Assembly: GCA_002205965.3 (NCBI GenBank)
Contig: NADL03000125.1
Span: forward strand, 183,656-247,655
DNA length: 64,000 nucleotides
Reading direction: 5' to 3'
DNA from: Kappaphycus alvarezii
Lineage: Eukaryota; Rhodophyta; Florideophyceae; Gigartinales; Solieriaceae
Shown: positions 43,138 to 53,912 of the stretch, piece by piece
Layout: each line of letters opens with the position of its first letter
Numbering within the stretch: the stretch's first letter is position 1
Made by a program: the position numbers and the translations under genes
The notes under the pieces: model-generated
The model's input: the letters and a program-made list of their open reading frames with translations, nothing else
Database searches by the model: none
What the model was told of the DNA's origin: nothing

Positions 43138-44875
43138 CATTTAAACGCACAGTACCATGGAAGTTGACTGTGTATCTACCAGCTTATCTGCTACAGGTAG
43201 TGAATGCCTCGTATTCACCATCTGCAATACAAAAGATTGAAAACCTTACTTAGTGGCCACTCGAGGCAGGGAACACACAGGATCATAGATACTGATCTCT
43301 GAAAAAAGTGTGTCAATGCTGCACTAGTTGGATTCGCAGCCCTGATCACAAGCGGTCAGTACTGAAGATCTTGGGAGAGAGAGATTTACTCGTTACATAT
43401 CTAGAGAGCCACTCACTGAATTTTCGCGTCGTTACCTTTTGAAAGGAATCTGATTAGGTGACTACTGTGGGTAAATGGGTTTCTTATTTTGAAGGATCAA
43501 ATAGTGCAGGGGGGGAAATTGTTGTGCTTTACTGAATAGAGATTTAGGACGGCTATTTTCAGAAGACGAGCTAGGAGGAGCAGGTCCATGTTTTAGATTC
43601 TGCAATGGTACAGTTATGCGGTACATGTGTTTGAGGTACAGTAGAGATGACTGACACAAATGGGGTTAACCGGGGGGAATGTTGGGCAATTTACAGTAAT
43701 ATCGAACCTTATCCCGCATAACCCATTAGCCACGTGGATATAACCGACCACATCTTCCAAGCATTAAAATAACCCAAAATTTTTCCCTCCTACTCCTCGG
43801 CGCCTCTGAAAGCTTGTTTTCACCACCGTAAAGATTCCCACCCACTCTTCTTCGTCATCTTGATTATACGAGAATCCTGCATAGCGTTGAAATTAGTACA
43901 GCTTAAATTGTCCTACAGGTGCTCGGGTAAATGAAAAAGAAAATCCTTACCAGGTTTTATGACTTGCTCATAAGATGAACCCTTCACACAATGTACTCGG
44001 TTTAGACATTAAATATCCAATGCGAAAAAAGAGGGACCTAGTGGACTCCTCCTAACTTCGGCAATGATGAAATATGTCTACTCTTTATCTTAAAGAGGAT
44101 GCAAAGATATTTGAGTATTTGTGACATTTCTAAAAGTGCATAAATTTGCCTTGCTATGCGTGCTCTTCTTTCGATGTTTGGCACACTCTAAAGATGAGCA
44201 ATGAGTAAATATCATATTCTTTGGAAGTTAGCTGTCTCTAGGTCTGTACTCTACTTGAAGTGGCCGCACAGTATACGAGATCTCAATATCAGATCAGTTT
44301 AACTAGTAATATGGTTCCCCTCTAAAACAGTAGAACACAAGGGATCTGGATTCTTGCTATGACAAGCCTGGAAAACTTGCGCAAAGCATAAATGGGATAA
44401 TAGTCATGATCCTGGAACAGACATTGCTGCTGCAAAATTTTAGTTCGCATATCTGAGTTTTCCCCTTCAGTTGTCTCAATTGCTTCAGACAATGATGATT
44501 GAAGTTTACTGTGATATGGGAACATGTCCGCGAAATTGTGCACTTATGCGCTAAAGTAGGCAAGGTGTAAGACTTGCAAACGAATTTGGATTACGTAAAG
44601 CCATACGTAAGGCTCAATGAGAATGTACGCAGCAATCACATAAAGGGGGGGAAGCACTGGTGCTTTATTAATTTAGAGGAAGTGGTAGGTACTAACCGAA
44701 AAGTGCATACCTAGGGACGTGCAGTAAAAGTGTAGCCTGTCACCTCGACTATTCCTTGGTTCTCGCTTTATGCTCGCGTGCGTTTTAGTCATACTAAATA
44801 ATTTCTTCCGCTTACTGCAAAACTAAGAACTCCAGTATTTCTTTCACAATCACACCAGTAGGTAAACTTTCGTAT
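43138..44875. other. Spacer, no recognised gene
   Basis: About 1.7 kb of AT-rich sequence. A diverged LINE 3' end (+) lies at about 43735-43795. Minus frames at 43462-43659 and 44322-44563 lack motifs. Confidence 0.35.
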
Positions 44876-44880
44876 CACTG

Positions 44881-44972
44881 TGTAATACAAGAAATGGTCC
44901 TCCCTTCACGTAATACAGGAAATGGTCCTCCCTTCACGTAAGACAGGAAATGGTCCTCCCCTCGTGTAATCC
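44881..44972 (+). repeat. Tandem ~28-bp repeats at the LTR edge
   Basis: Three units of about 28 bp, each with GAAATGGTCCTCCC, start at the first bases of the LTR. The same array is present at the outer edge of the copies at 9352 and 32798. Within U3 such repeats could act as enhancer elements (inference). Confidence 0.7.
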
Positions 44973-45340
44973 AGCAACCTACAACGATCCCGCCCCTAAC
45001 TTCTCCAACCGTCATTTCCAAATTTACTTCCATTTTATCTAGATATTTTTATACTGTATTTAACCCTCTGAATCGACCCCGATTCAAGTCCCTTTTCCCT
45101 TTTAGCTTACCTCCTTCTCCAAATTCGCCTTTTTTTGAGAAGAAGGGCGCAAATGCACTATTGCAAAATCCCTTGCAGATTTATTTTACCTATTCCTAAT
45201 CTATAGAACCTGCCCTGGGAGCCTATTTAAATCCCTTTATTCTAAGTTCCTAATGCCCCCGATCATTTTACTCATCACCCCTCTCCCCCCACACACCCAA
45301 AACACCCTACATTGCCTCCCGTTCCCCAACGTCTATCACA

Positions 45341-45888
45341 ATGAGCAACCTTCGCCCCTCTGTCCCTATTTCCAAAAACCGCCCTTCCCGTCCCATCAAT
45401 GGCCTTCGTCTCGCCGCCTACGGGCCAACCGATGCCGACGACTACATCCGGCGGCAAACAAAGAAGCAAATTATCTAGTTCGTTCGCCGCCTCTTCATAG
45501 AAGAAGAAGCGCGAGGGAGGTAAGTCCGGGAGAGGCTGAGAAGGTCGAGGAGGAGAGCGGGGAGTCCTTCGAGGAATGGTTAGCCCCTGAGCTAGTGTAC
45601 GAGGCTCAGGAGGATGGGGAGGAGGAAGAGGAGGATGAGGAGGAGGAGGAGGAGGAGGATGAGGGAACAGGGGGCATGGAAAGTGTTGGACTGGTGGGGC
45701 CTGGAATAGAGAGTATGGATCAAGTTGTGCCCACGATGGAACCGGATGGAGATATCTTTAGTAGTCTAGATATCTCCCAGGGGGGAATAGAGAGTTGTGA
45801 GCCATTCGCAGATATTTGTGGGGACTGCTTGGACAGCATGGATATTTTAGAGGAGTTGTTTGGATCTGATTTAGAGAATGGGAAATAA
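45341..45888 (+). pseudogene. LTR-encoded acidic protein, family B reference copy
   Basis: From ATG 45341 the frame reads MSNLRPSVPISKNRPSRP, NGLRLAAYGPTDADD and YIRRQTKKQII, then TAG. The homologous sequence continues after frame changes as FVRRLFIEEEA. From about 45520 the frame ending at 45888 reads EVSPGEAEKVEEESGESFEE, APELVYEA and a Glu-rich run. It then has MESVGLVGPGIESMDQVVPT, EPDGDIFSSLDIS, PFADICGDCLDSMDILEELF and GSDLENGK. So ~180 codons are recoverable, in two or three frames. The ORF ends ~130 bp before the TATA box and needs its own promoter in the first 460 bp of the LTR. No family recognised. Confidence 0.7.
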
Positions 45889-46009
45889 GAGGACCAAATT
45901 AATTGTTAGTTTCTTAAGTATCTTTTGCTTAGAGTATATTGTCCACACAAAGTATTTTTATGCATTTCTTGGTATCTTCTGTAGTTTTGTTCGGACTTTA
46001 GGGGTAGCC

Positions 46010-46030
46010 AAAAGTCTATATAAGCTGAGT
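46010..46030 (+). promoter_or_regulatory. LTR TATA box, family B
   Basis: 'aaagtctatataagctgagt' is conserved in the LTRs at 18285, 31640 (minus) and 51350, and diverged at 21127. It precedes the R-U5 part and is taken as the element's promoter. Confidence 0.65.
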
Positions 46031-46332
46031 AAACTGCTCCCTCTCATGGAGAGGTCAAGCAAGTTGGCAGACAACTTCAAGCCAAGTCCCGAGTAGTAGG
46101 AAGTTGAGAGTCAACTTCAGACCCAAGAAAGCTTTTTCTTACGCTAGTCGCAGAGCGTCGGTGGTAGACCCTGCCCCTTTTATACTTGCTTGTAGCTTCC
46201 TCAACTCTCTTCTATATACAATCCCTTTTGTTCGTTCAACAATACCACGGCAGCACTTTTGTCGCTCGCAACACCTCCTTCTCAGGGTAATTGGTTCTGA
46301 GGATCTCCTCCCCCGCCGATTTACCCCTATCA

Positions 46333-46412
46333 CACTGTTCACGTCAACTCGGATCCAGAGCAATGAGATATCTCAGTATGACAACATATGGAAAGAACCG
46401 AGACTATCCCCG
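46333..46412. other. Short spacer
   Basis: Between the solo LTR and a LINE 3' end; begins with the target duplication copy CACTG. Confidence 0.4.
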
Positions 46413-46541
46413 TGGGGAAAGGTTTGGGTGTTTTACGCTTGGGAGATATATTCGAGCTATCCCATGGTTTTCTAGGGAACCGCAATAAACTCAAAAAGAT
46501 ATGCCGACACAGTAATGGGGGAGGAAGTTCGCTCCCTAAAA
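46413..46541 (-). repeat. LINE-like 3' end (minus)
   Basis: Good copy, from 'ggggaaaggtttgggtg' to 'ttcgctccctaaaag' on the plus strand. The solo LTR inserted just beside it. Confidence 0.65.
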
Positions 46542-47038
46542 GTCCACCTGTTGCGGAGGAAAAGGACAGTTCAGCCTTCTCGCACACCGAAACCAAAGCA
46601 ACAGGTGAGGTCCGAACGTTCAGTCTGCAATGCAACTATCTCAACAATTGCGGAAAAATAGTTGAGAAAGATATCAAAAAACGCTGCTATTTGCAACTAG
46701 GGCGGAATTCCATAGAGGATTCCAACTGATGGAGCAGACGTGCTGCCGTATGGAAATGGTAAAATGTTTTGAGGAACAAGTTTGGATAGTTTAATATTTG
46801 GAAATTAATGTCAGTCCCTAAAGTGAGCCCATGTTCCATTAGGGATTGAGGCGGGTGAGTGTAAGCTTACGCAGTAAGAGGTTAGCAGGGTGCCCACATC
46901 ACCCTTGAGTCGATTGTCGTCGTCCAGAAAGCTTTAGGATAGATCGAATGTATCTCCCAACAGTAACAAACCAAACCTTTCCCGTAGAAAACGAGCTGGA
47001 GTCTATCCATCAGACAGGAAGCAAAGAACTTTGATGCT
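46542..47038. other. LINE debris with a further 3' end
   Basis: A sense-strand 3' module lies at 46906-46984 ('gagtcgattgtcgtcg' to 'aaacctttcccg'). No RT frame was recognised. Confidence 0.45.
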
Positions 47039-47043
47039 GCTGC

Positions 47044-47420
47044 TGTAACAATCAAATAGTTTATGGATTGTTCTACAAGGTCCTGGATCATTCTGGACAT
47101 TTGCTAGCAATCAAATTAGAGTCGCAAATACGATTTTTAGATTTTTTATTGCGTGTAGTTTTTATATTGCATTGCTGTAATGCATCTAGACGTTTCTAAT
47201 TAGTGTTCTAGAGTAGTTTAGCGCACATTAGAAGTGTCTACCTAGTTTCTTTGATATGTGTGATTTTACATCTATTTACGGGGGTACAAACCACTATATA
47301 AGAGGTCGCAGATGCCGAGTAGCGGCATTAACAACCATCAAACATTTTCAACATCGATCAAAGTCAACATTTGAGTTTATTTTAACTGTCTTCCTTTGCC
47401 CCAACTACTCTCTCGTTTCA
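47044..47420 (+). repeat. 5' LTR, family E
   Basis: 377 bp with TATA box (about 47296-47303, ctatataaga). The last ~110 bp recur at 49989-50098. Confidence 0.82.
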
Positions 47421-48017
47421 CTGGTAGCATCGCCTAGTTGGCCGAAGGGAGTCGGTTGATACCACGACTGTGGGCTGGAGTGCCAGTCGTTGGTAAGCAT
47501 CACCTGTGGGCTGGAGTGCCAGGTGAATGCTAGTAGTCTAGTTCTGCAGGGAGAACTAGATAGGCTGGAAGGTATCTTCAATATCTTCGCCTACTTTGAT
47601 TGTGGTTGTTCTGCGCCGAGTCGCCTACGTATTCTCAAATAATCCTCTCGACTATTGGCTGTTAGCTAGGTCGACCGACTGGGACAAGGTTCGAGTAACG
47701 CGATTTAGGTTTGATCAGGTAGGAGCATCCTCATCGGTAGTGTGGAAAGAACTTAGGTTCTGTGATTGAGAAGTACCTTTTGGTCGGCTCGAGATTTTTC
47801 TTATAGGGTAAGGACACCGAAGGGTCTTTATCAAAAGACTGGTGGGGATATCCCGAACGGATCTAGATCACCGTAGCTCTCGAGTGTGGGTTACGAAGAG
47901 TACTTTATCACTCTCTTGCGGGAAGAGGACCCGTCGCCGTGGGACGGCTCCCTACAAGTATGAGTGGATAATAAGTCAAGAGAGAAGAAGTCAAGAGAAG
48001 AAAAGAAGGTTGTTCAA

Positions 48018-48801
48018 ATGTCGTTGTTAAAGCCGAATAAGCCAGAGCAGTTCAAGGGCACTAGAGATCGGCTCGTCGTTGAAATGGTTATATCAGCTCG
48101 AACAGTATCTCACGCTTGTTCAGATGCAAAATACGGATTGCACTGAACGGAGCTAGGATTATGTACGCTACAACCTTGCTTACGGGCACAGCTGCAAGTT
48201 GGTGGTTCATGAAAGTTGCCTCCAATGCAGTTCCAGATTCTTTTGACGAGTTTAAGAATTTGGTACGAGCTGAGTTTATACCCGCGACAGTGTTCGACGT
48301 GCAAGAGACAAGCTAAGGACATTGCATCAGAAGTACTCTGTTGCCGCTTATCTCTCAGAGTTTAGAAATGTGGCTCTGAGCATCCCTGGTATCTCAATGG
48401 ATGAAATGCTAGATAAGTTTGTCTCTGGACTTAAGCCACAGGTTAGGCTAGAAGTCCTCAAAAGCAATGTTGCGAACGTCGATGAAGCTGCCCGAATAGC
48501 TCTGAATGTTGACAGTGCTTTACGTGGATCTGGGATGTTCTCAAGGTTTGGTGAACAGTCGAGTTATGTTCCAAACCAGGCTCCCGTACCAATGGAGATC
48601 GGTAACGTGGAGAAGAGGTACAACCGTGGTCAAATTCGAAACAGGAATCGTCGATTTGATCCAGAGATAGAAAGGTTGTACAAGGAGAACCGCTGCTTTG
48701 TATGTCACAAAGTAGGTTGCAGGCCATGGAAGCATAATGACCGTGAGAAAAAGATTGCATCGAATAATGCTCAAGTTATTGACAATGACTCGGAAAACTA
48801 A
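48018..48801 (+). pseudogene. Family E gag
   Basis: Start MSLLKPNKPEQFKGTRDRLV at 48018. A shift near 48085 is needed to reach the frame for LYQLEQYLTLVQM. Pieces at 48116-48316 and 48322-48801 supply AASWWFMKVASNAVPDSFDE, then YSVAAYLSEFRNVALSIPG. Next are GLKPQVRLEV and PVPMEIGN. The zinc knuckle is CFVCHKVGCRPWKH, where the usual His and last Cys are replaced by Cys and His, so it is atypical. Two or three lesions. Confidence 0.8.
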
Positions 48802-49988
48802 GAGGTCCGCCGAAAGGAAAAACGCTCCGGTTGGGCCGAGTATGAGTGACTTTGAATGTCTTGTTGCAGAGGTTAGGCAACTAAGACGAAGTATCCAGAG
48901 TCCAGTGTTGAAAGAAGAGATTTGCACTGGTGATACCTCTGTAGTTGAGAAAAGTCAAGTAAGTCATGCGTTGAGAGTCCCGAAGACTAGTTTGGAGTCC
49001 AATACTATCGTTAATTGTCTTGAAGACAACAACCAGATCAGTGAGGAAGATATTCCAGTGGAGGAATTAATTGTACTTGATGGGACACTGAAAGACGTGA
49101 AAGTGTCCGTCCTCAAGGACGATGGTTGTAATACAAACGTAGTATCAAGGGATTTCGCAGCTCGGAACAGAGAAAGGTTTCGATTTAAGAATGTCAATGT
49201 CACTGTCAATCATTCGAGCAAGAAGTCAAAGGAAACAGCGTCTGAAGTCATCCTAGAAGCAACATTGAAGATTGGTTCCCATCTGTATACATCCAATTGG
49301 GTTGTTGCGAATTGTAGATATGATGTGCTTCTTGGAATGCCATGGCATGTTACCAACAATCCTGATATCGATTATCAAGAACGGATTGTTAAGGTTGGCA
49401 AACACGCGATTCCAATTACTGAAGATAATTCGAGGGAAGAAGTTAGAGTCACAAGCATTGGAGTTAAAAATTCCGGAACATGATTAGAAGAAAGAATCAT
49501 GGGAGAGATTTCAATGTGTATCAACTTGTTGATGTGAATGAGTTGAAGTTGACTAAGCCCTCTGCAATCAAAGGCCAAAAGAATGCCAAATTGGAAAAGC
49601 TGCTGTTTCGATTTAAGGATGTCTTCAAAGGGGAACTACCTGCTGGACTACCACCAAAGAGAAGTGTGGATCATGAGATTGAGGTTGAGAAAGGTTCAAA
49701 GCCTCTTCATCGTCCGTTGTTTCAGTTATCCACCGCGGAGTTGAAAGCTGCAAAGGAATATGTTGAAGACTTGTTGAGAAAGAAGAAGATCAGGCCAAGT
49801 AAATCACCGTATGGATCACCGTTATTTTTCGTCCAAGAGAAAGACAAGTTGAGAGGAGTGGTCGATTATAGAGCACTTAATCGAATCAAGAACAGGAACA
49901 ACGCTCCCTTGCCTATATCAGATGAGATTTTTGATAGGCTAGGGGATGCAAGAGTCTTTTCAAAGTTGGACTTGAAAACTGGTTTCCA
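48737..49988 (+). pseudogene. Family E pol: protease and RT start, truncated
   Basis: Protease region: VSVLKDDGCNTNVVSRDFA (DDG at the active-site position) and later YDVLLGMPWH. RT start: DVFKGELPAGLPPKRSVDHE, RPSKSPYGSPLFFV, LRGVVDYRALNRI and FSKLDLKTGFQ. This is the fingers up to motif A; the catalytic YxDD part is gone. Frames 48737-49483 and 49480-50052 overlap by 4 nt, and the second runs on into LTR sequence. Sequence class differs from T1 (DDGC against DSGA protease). Confidence 0.85.
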
Positions 49989-50098
49989 GATGCCGAGTAG
50001 CGGCATTAACAACCATCAAACATTTTCAACATCGATCAAAGTCAACATTTGAGTTTATTTTAACTGTCCTCCTTTGCCCCAACTACTCTCTCGTTTCA
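49989..50098 (+). repeat. 3' LTR remnant of family E (R-U5 only)
   Basis: 110 bp nearly identical to the end of the 5' LTR, starting at 'cagatgccgagtagcggc'. The TATA box and U3 are missing. Confidence 0.85.
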
Positions 50099-50135
50099 GC
50101 TGCGTTCATTTGGGTAAGGATTTCTTTGGCGCTTC

Positions 50136-51669
50136 TGTTGCAATAAAAACGGTTCTTTCTGAGGGAAAGCGGGTCTTCCCACAAACTTCTGTCTTCTTCA
50201 TCTCTGACCTCTGATTTTTCAAAACAACTCTCCCTACCAATTTCCCTTACGGACAAAATCATGAAACTAACTTCCCCTCATGAATCCACATTTATTGTGC
50301 AACTCCATTTCCATTTTATTTCTGAGGATTTTGGCCCTCTTTTTTAAAACAGAAATCTTTCGACTTGTGATCCACTTCGTCCCTCAAATTCAGTTTCGAT
50401 ATTTTGTCAAGCATTTTTAGTGATTGCCCTGATTGTATTCATATTAAAAGCTGTGGAATTGCTTCAAATATTTTACTTCGTCCAAGGCCGTGAAACTTTT
50501 CGAATACTTTTGCCCTATCTAAATTCCGAAATTGACATTGTTGAGGCTTCCATCCAGCATCAACTATTCCATCGACGTGCCCCATTTTTGGCCCTTAACA
50601 TGACCAACCCCCGCCCTTTTCTCACCATCACCAAGTCATCACGAGTCCATCGTCCACTCAACGCTCTGGCCCTGATGGCAAACGATCCAACCGACTACGA
50701 TGATTACTGTAGAAGATTGGACCGGAAAAGCGTTCGGGAGTGGGTCCACCGTAACCGCTTCGAGCAGGCAGAAAAATCAGAGGAAGAGATAGAGAAAAAA
50801 GAGGCAGAAGAGGGGGTAGAAGGGGAGGAGTCTGAGGCTGAGTTGACAGAATCGGAAGGGGATTTAAGAATGGGTGGATCCGTCGGAGCACCTCGTGTAC
50901 AGCGGTGAGGAAGTCCCTCTGGAGAACGAAGGAGATACTGAGGGATAATTCGTTATTTCTGACTCTTTTGAAAAGGATCAAGAGCAGGATGAGAAGAAAG
51001 ATGAAGAAAATGAGGAAGAGGGAGACACGGAAAGTGTTGGAATGGTGAAGCAGGGATAATAGACCAAGTTTTCCTGACACTGGAACATAATGAAGGCATC
51101 TTTAGTGGTTGGGATCTCTCCTAGGAGGAAATAGAGGATTGTGAGCCACTCGCGGATATTTTGAGGGACTTATTGGATGGAATGAATAGTTCGGAGCATT
51201 GGTTAGCTCTGATTTCGAAACATAAGATTGTGAGGACGGAGTCTAGATATTTTTCTGCTAGTATCTGCTGTTAGTCTTTCTACTTCACTCGATTCCATCT
51301 AGTACTTAGTATATTTTTTTGAGACTTTAGGGTTAGCCTGTATAGCCAAAATGTCTATATAAGTTGAATAAACCGCTTTCTCGTGTGGAATGCCAGCAAG
51401 TTTGCAGAAAACTTCAAGTCAAATCGCGAGTTGTAAAAAGTTGAAAGTCAACTTCAGATCGAAGATACATTTTTCTTACGCTGCTCATAGAGCCTCAGTG
51501 CTAGACCCTGTCCCTTCTATTTTTGCTTATAGCCCCCTCAACTGTCGTCCTTATCCACTCCTTTTTGTTCGTTCACCTATACCACAGTGGCACTTTTGCC
51601 ACTTGCAACACCTCCTTCTTGAAGCGATTGTCTCTGAGTATCTCTTCTCCCAACGATTTATCCCTGTCA
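50136..51669 (+). repeat. 5' LTR, family A, with acidic ORF
   Basis: 1534 bp. It aligns with 19950-21441 from end to end, and from the ORF onward with families B and C. TATA at about 51353-51361 (tctatataag). Confidence 0.8.
50600..51226 (+). pseudogene. LTR-encoded acidic protein, family A copy 2
   Basis: Best N-terminus. From ATG 50600 the frame is open for 103 codons: MTNPRPFLTITKSSRVHRP, LNALALMANDPTDYDDYCRR, REWVHRNRFEQAE and an acidic tail, with a stop after 50905. The C-terminal part is in other frames to about 51226: ESVGMV, DQVFLTLEHNEGIFSGWDLS, PLADIL and MNSSEHW. Compared with the copies at 20407 and 24968, the MTN.RP..TITKSS and ALMAN.PT.YDD blocks are conserved while flanks vary. 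That suggests past coding constraint. Confidence 0.7.
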
Positions 51670-51671
51670 TT

Positions 51672-51682
51672 TGGAACTCTTG
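51672..51682 (+). promoter_or_regulatory. Family A primer-binding site
   Basis: TGGAACTCTTG begins two bases after the LTR end. It differs from T1 and family B (TGGTACTCTTG) at one position. Confidence 0.6.
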
Positions 51683-51739
51683 AGGAGGGGGTTGCACCCG
51701 AGGTATTCGAGCTGTGGAGTATTAGGGAAAAATTCGGGG

Positions 51740-53096
51740 GATTTCTTCCTGTAACCATTGATCTCAACGATGCTCGTATAACTTTAACAAAGGGCAAGAC
51801 TGAAGATGTTGAGGAGTATCTCTATACATATGTTAATGTTTTGATGCGTGGGAAGAGCGATGAAGAGAATGCCGCAAGTATCTTCGTTTATCTTTATATT
51901 GACGCAAAGCACAAATATAAGGGCAAGTTTATCGACGGGTAGTCTCTAATTGGAATTGGCTTCACCTCTGTGATGTATGTGAGTAGCATGTGAAAAAGTA
52001 TGATAAGGAGGTAGACTCAGATGAGATGATTTCTACTGTTATAAAGGCCCGCCTCAAATTCGACGATTTTTAAGCTCGTTGCTATACTTGTGTGATCTCT
52101 ATGAAAATTCTAGGCTCAACGCCCAAGCCAAGTACGGAATGCTGCGTAAGGAGGCGATGGAGGATAAGCGGCTCTTGGATTTCCACCACATCACAGGCGC
52201 TCACACTTTAATGAACTGAAGGGTACTGTAGTAGAACTTGTCAAAATCTCGGAGACATTTCAGTCACTGACTGAGGTTTCGCGGGAAGCCCGTAGATTGC
52301 CTACCGTGCATCCCAAAAAGGATTTTCAAAGGCCGTCTACTAGTGCAGCGGTATTATTATCTGTCAGAAGCGATGTCAAAAACTTGGAAGAACGGCTGGA
52401 AATCCGATTCGATAATCGACTTGACATGATAACCTCGCAGTTGGTGAGCTTTACTCTTACCACTAAGAAGAACCAGTATTGGCCCCTTATGGCCACAGAA
52501 GTCTTCTTCTAATACTATAAGAATGTAAACTTTGCAAATAGGTGCCCTTATAATCTACATAAAAACACTCTTTGTGAAAAGTGCGGTCGGTGTGAGGATC
52601 ATGAAAGTATCTTCTGGTCTACAGACAACAGAAGAGAAAAGTAACCGGACGCGAGAAGCGAACCAGGACCAGAGATGACACTTTTACATAAACAAGAAGG
52701 ATAGAAGGTTGACCGATGCCGGTACCGTATCCATTGCTGACGAAATCAGTCAAGCCAATGTGACATATCGGTCAAGTCGATGTGACTTAAAGGGATGGAG
52801 AAGGAAAAATTTTATTGAAAACACCTAGGTAATATGATGGGATGCTTGAACATATCGCAGCACCTGTACCTCCTCCGATGACGAGGTCTGATCAATTTGT
52901 TCCAGGAGTGAAAATCATTCCAGCTAAGAAAATGGAAATGGATAAGAACTTCAAGAGTATCCCGAAAGATGTACTAGATTATGTGAAGAAGTCCAATTTG
53001 GTAGCTGAGCTTGCATCGGCCCCAAGTGGAATAAAGTTTGGTCAATTTTTGAGGGGCGACGAAGAAGATGCGAGAAAAGAACTCAAAAAATATTAA
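51740..53096 (+). pseudogene. Family A gag
   Basis: PVTIDLNDARITLTKGKTED, VEEYLYTYVNVLMRGKSDEE and IDAKHKYKGKFIDG (to about 51942) match the family B gag. Then come frames with RLEIRFDNRLDMITSQLVSF (52297-52512) and a knuckle CEKCGRCEDHE near 52575, which is degenerate. The end reads AELASAPSGIKFGQFLRGDE (52842-53096), which in T1 and family B lies upstream of protease. Broken by stops and shifts. Confidence 0.75.
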
Positions 53097-53295
53097 AAAA
53101 TCTAATAAGTCTGCCAAGGGCAAGAAATTGTTCCTTCAATCGGCCACGAAAGTACCAAGACGTCTTAAGCTGGCACTAGTCAAAGTATTGATATTGAAAC
53201 CCCAAGCTATTTTCGATTCGGGTGCTGTTCCAAACTTCATTTCAGAAACTTTGGTGACAGGTCTAAGTCTCTATGATGAAAATGGAAAGGTATGA
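53068..53295 (+). pseudogene. Family A protease, truncated
   Basis: KPQAIFDSGAVPNFISETLV carries the DSGA active site. Homology to family B stops soon after, near 53265. Confidence 0.75.
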
Positions 53296-53735
53296 TGATG
53301 ACCAAGGGTTCAAAACAGGTACCAATTGGAATTATAGGCAAATTTGAGACCCAAATATGTTTCCATTTGCAATAATGTCGAATCAAAGGGCAATAGTTGG
53401 AGTGAAAAGGCCAAAAATGTTTAGAAACAGAATAAAAATATGTCAAATTCCGTTTTTGAAGATATGGGCACGTCGGAAGAAGTCCTTCAAAATAAGGAGG
53501 GTTAGGATCACGAATGTAACGCCTTCTTTCTCCTGTATCAAAGAAAATATCAGACATGATTCCATCTTCCAAAGTAATTGCAAGAAGATTTTCAGATCTA
53601 AGACAAGCAAGTGTTCCCGTCAATTACTCGTTTTGAAATATCAATATTCAACCAATTTTATCATAGGCCTAGACGTCAACCACCGATATATGATTTATTC
53701 GTCTCTGTTAATGTAACGAGTATGCTCTAAACTGA
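53296..53735. other. Unassigned insertion inside the family A element
   Basis: The element's protease-RT linker is not readable. Opposed frames (53357-53716 + and 53237-53623 -) have no motif. It could be foreign sequence or scrambled linker. Confidence 0.35.
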
Positions 53736-53739
53736 AAAC

Positions 53740-53912
53740 ACTTGGTCAGTTTTATCTCCGTGGTCATTTTTTTGTTGTGATAACACCAAAAAGGATATAA
53801 AGCTTCCCCTTTGCGTCAAATACCTACAATCGAACCAATATAAGAATACAAGATCGATTTGCAATATCCAATATGAAGGAAATTCTTGGGAACTTGAAGG
53901 ATGGCAGAAAAA
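53740..53912 (+). pseudogene. Family A RT fragment
   Basis: In shifting frames it reads KKDIKLPLCV, DRFAISNMKEILGNLKDGRK. This corresponds to KKDVKLPFCV and DLFPIPNMEEIFEDSKDGR of family B. It ends just before motif A, at the junction with LTR sequence. Confidence 0.65.

Larger units (their letters stand above)
44881..46332 (+). mobile_element. Full-length solo LTR, family B, with acidic ORF
   Basis: This 1452-bp LTR is flanked by the perfect duplication CACTG (44876-44880 and 46333-46337). It defines family B: start TGTAATAC and end CCCCTATCA. Landmarks are three ~28-bp repeats (44881-44970), the acidic ORF (45341-45888), a TATA box (46015-46022) and R-U5. Recombination between the two LTRs of an element, or a very old deletion, produced it. 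It is the reference copy for the LTR-encoded ORF. Confidence 0.9.
47044..50098 (+). mobile_element. Internally deleted Ty3/gypsy element, family E
   Basis: The 5' LTR is 47044-47420 (starts TGTAACAATC, ends TTTCA). The primer site TGGTAGCATCGCC starts at 47422. Leader, gag and pol up to the middle of RT follow. RT then joins directly to the R-U5 part of the 3' LTR at about 49989 (repeat 49989-50098). The duplication GCTGC flanks the whole unit (47039-47043 and 50099-50103). Rest of RT, RNase H, integrase and 3' U3 are missing. It is a non-autonomous derivative, broken also by frameshifts in gag. Confidence 0.88.

Noticed and set aside
44881-44972. CRISPR-like array
   Set aside because: The repeats are directly adjacent with no spacers, lie at an LTR edge and recur in other copies; the genome is eukaryotic.
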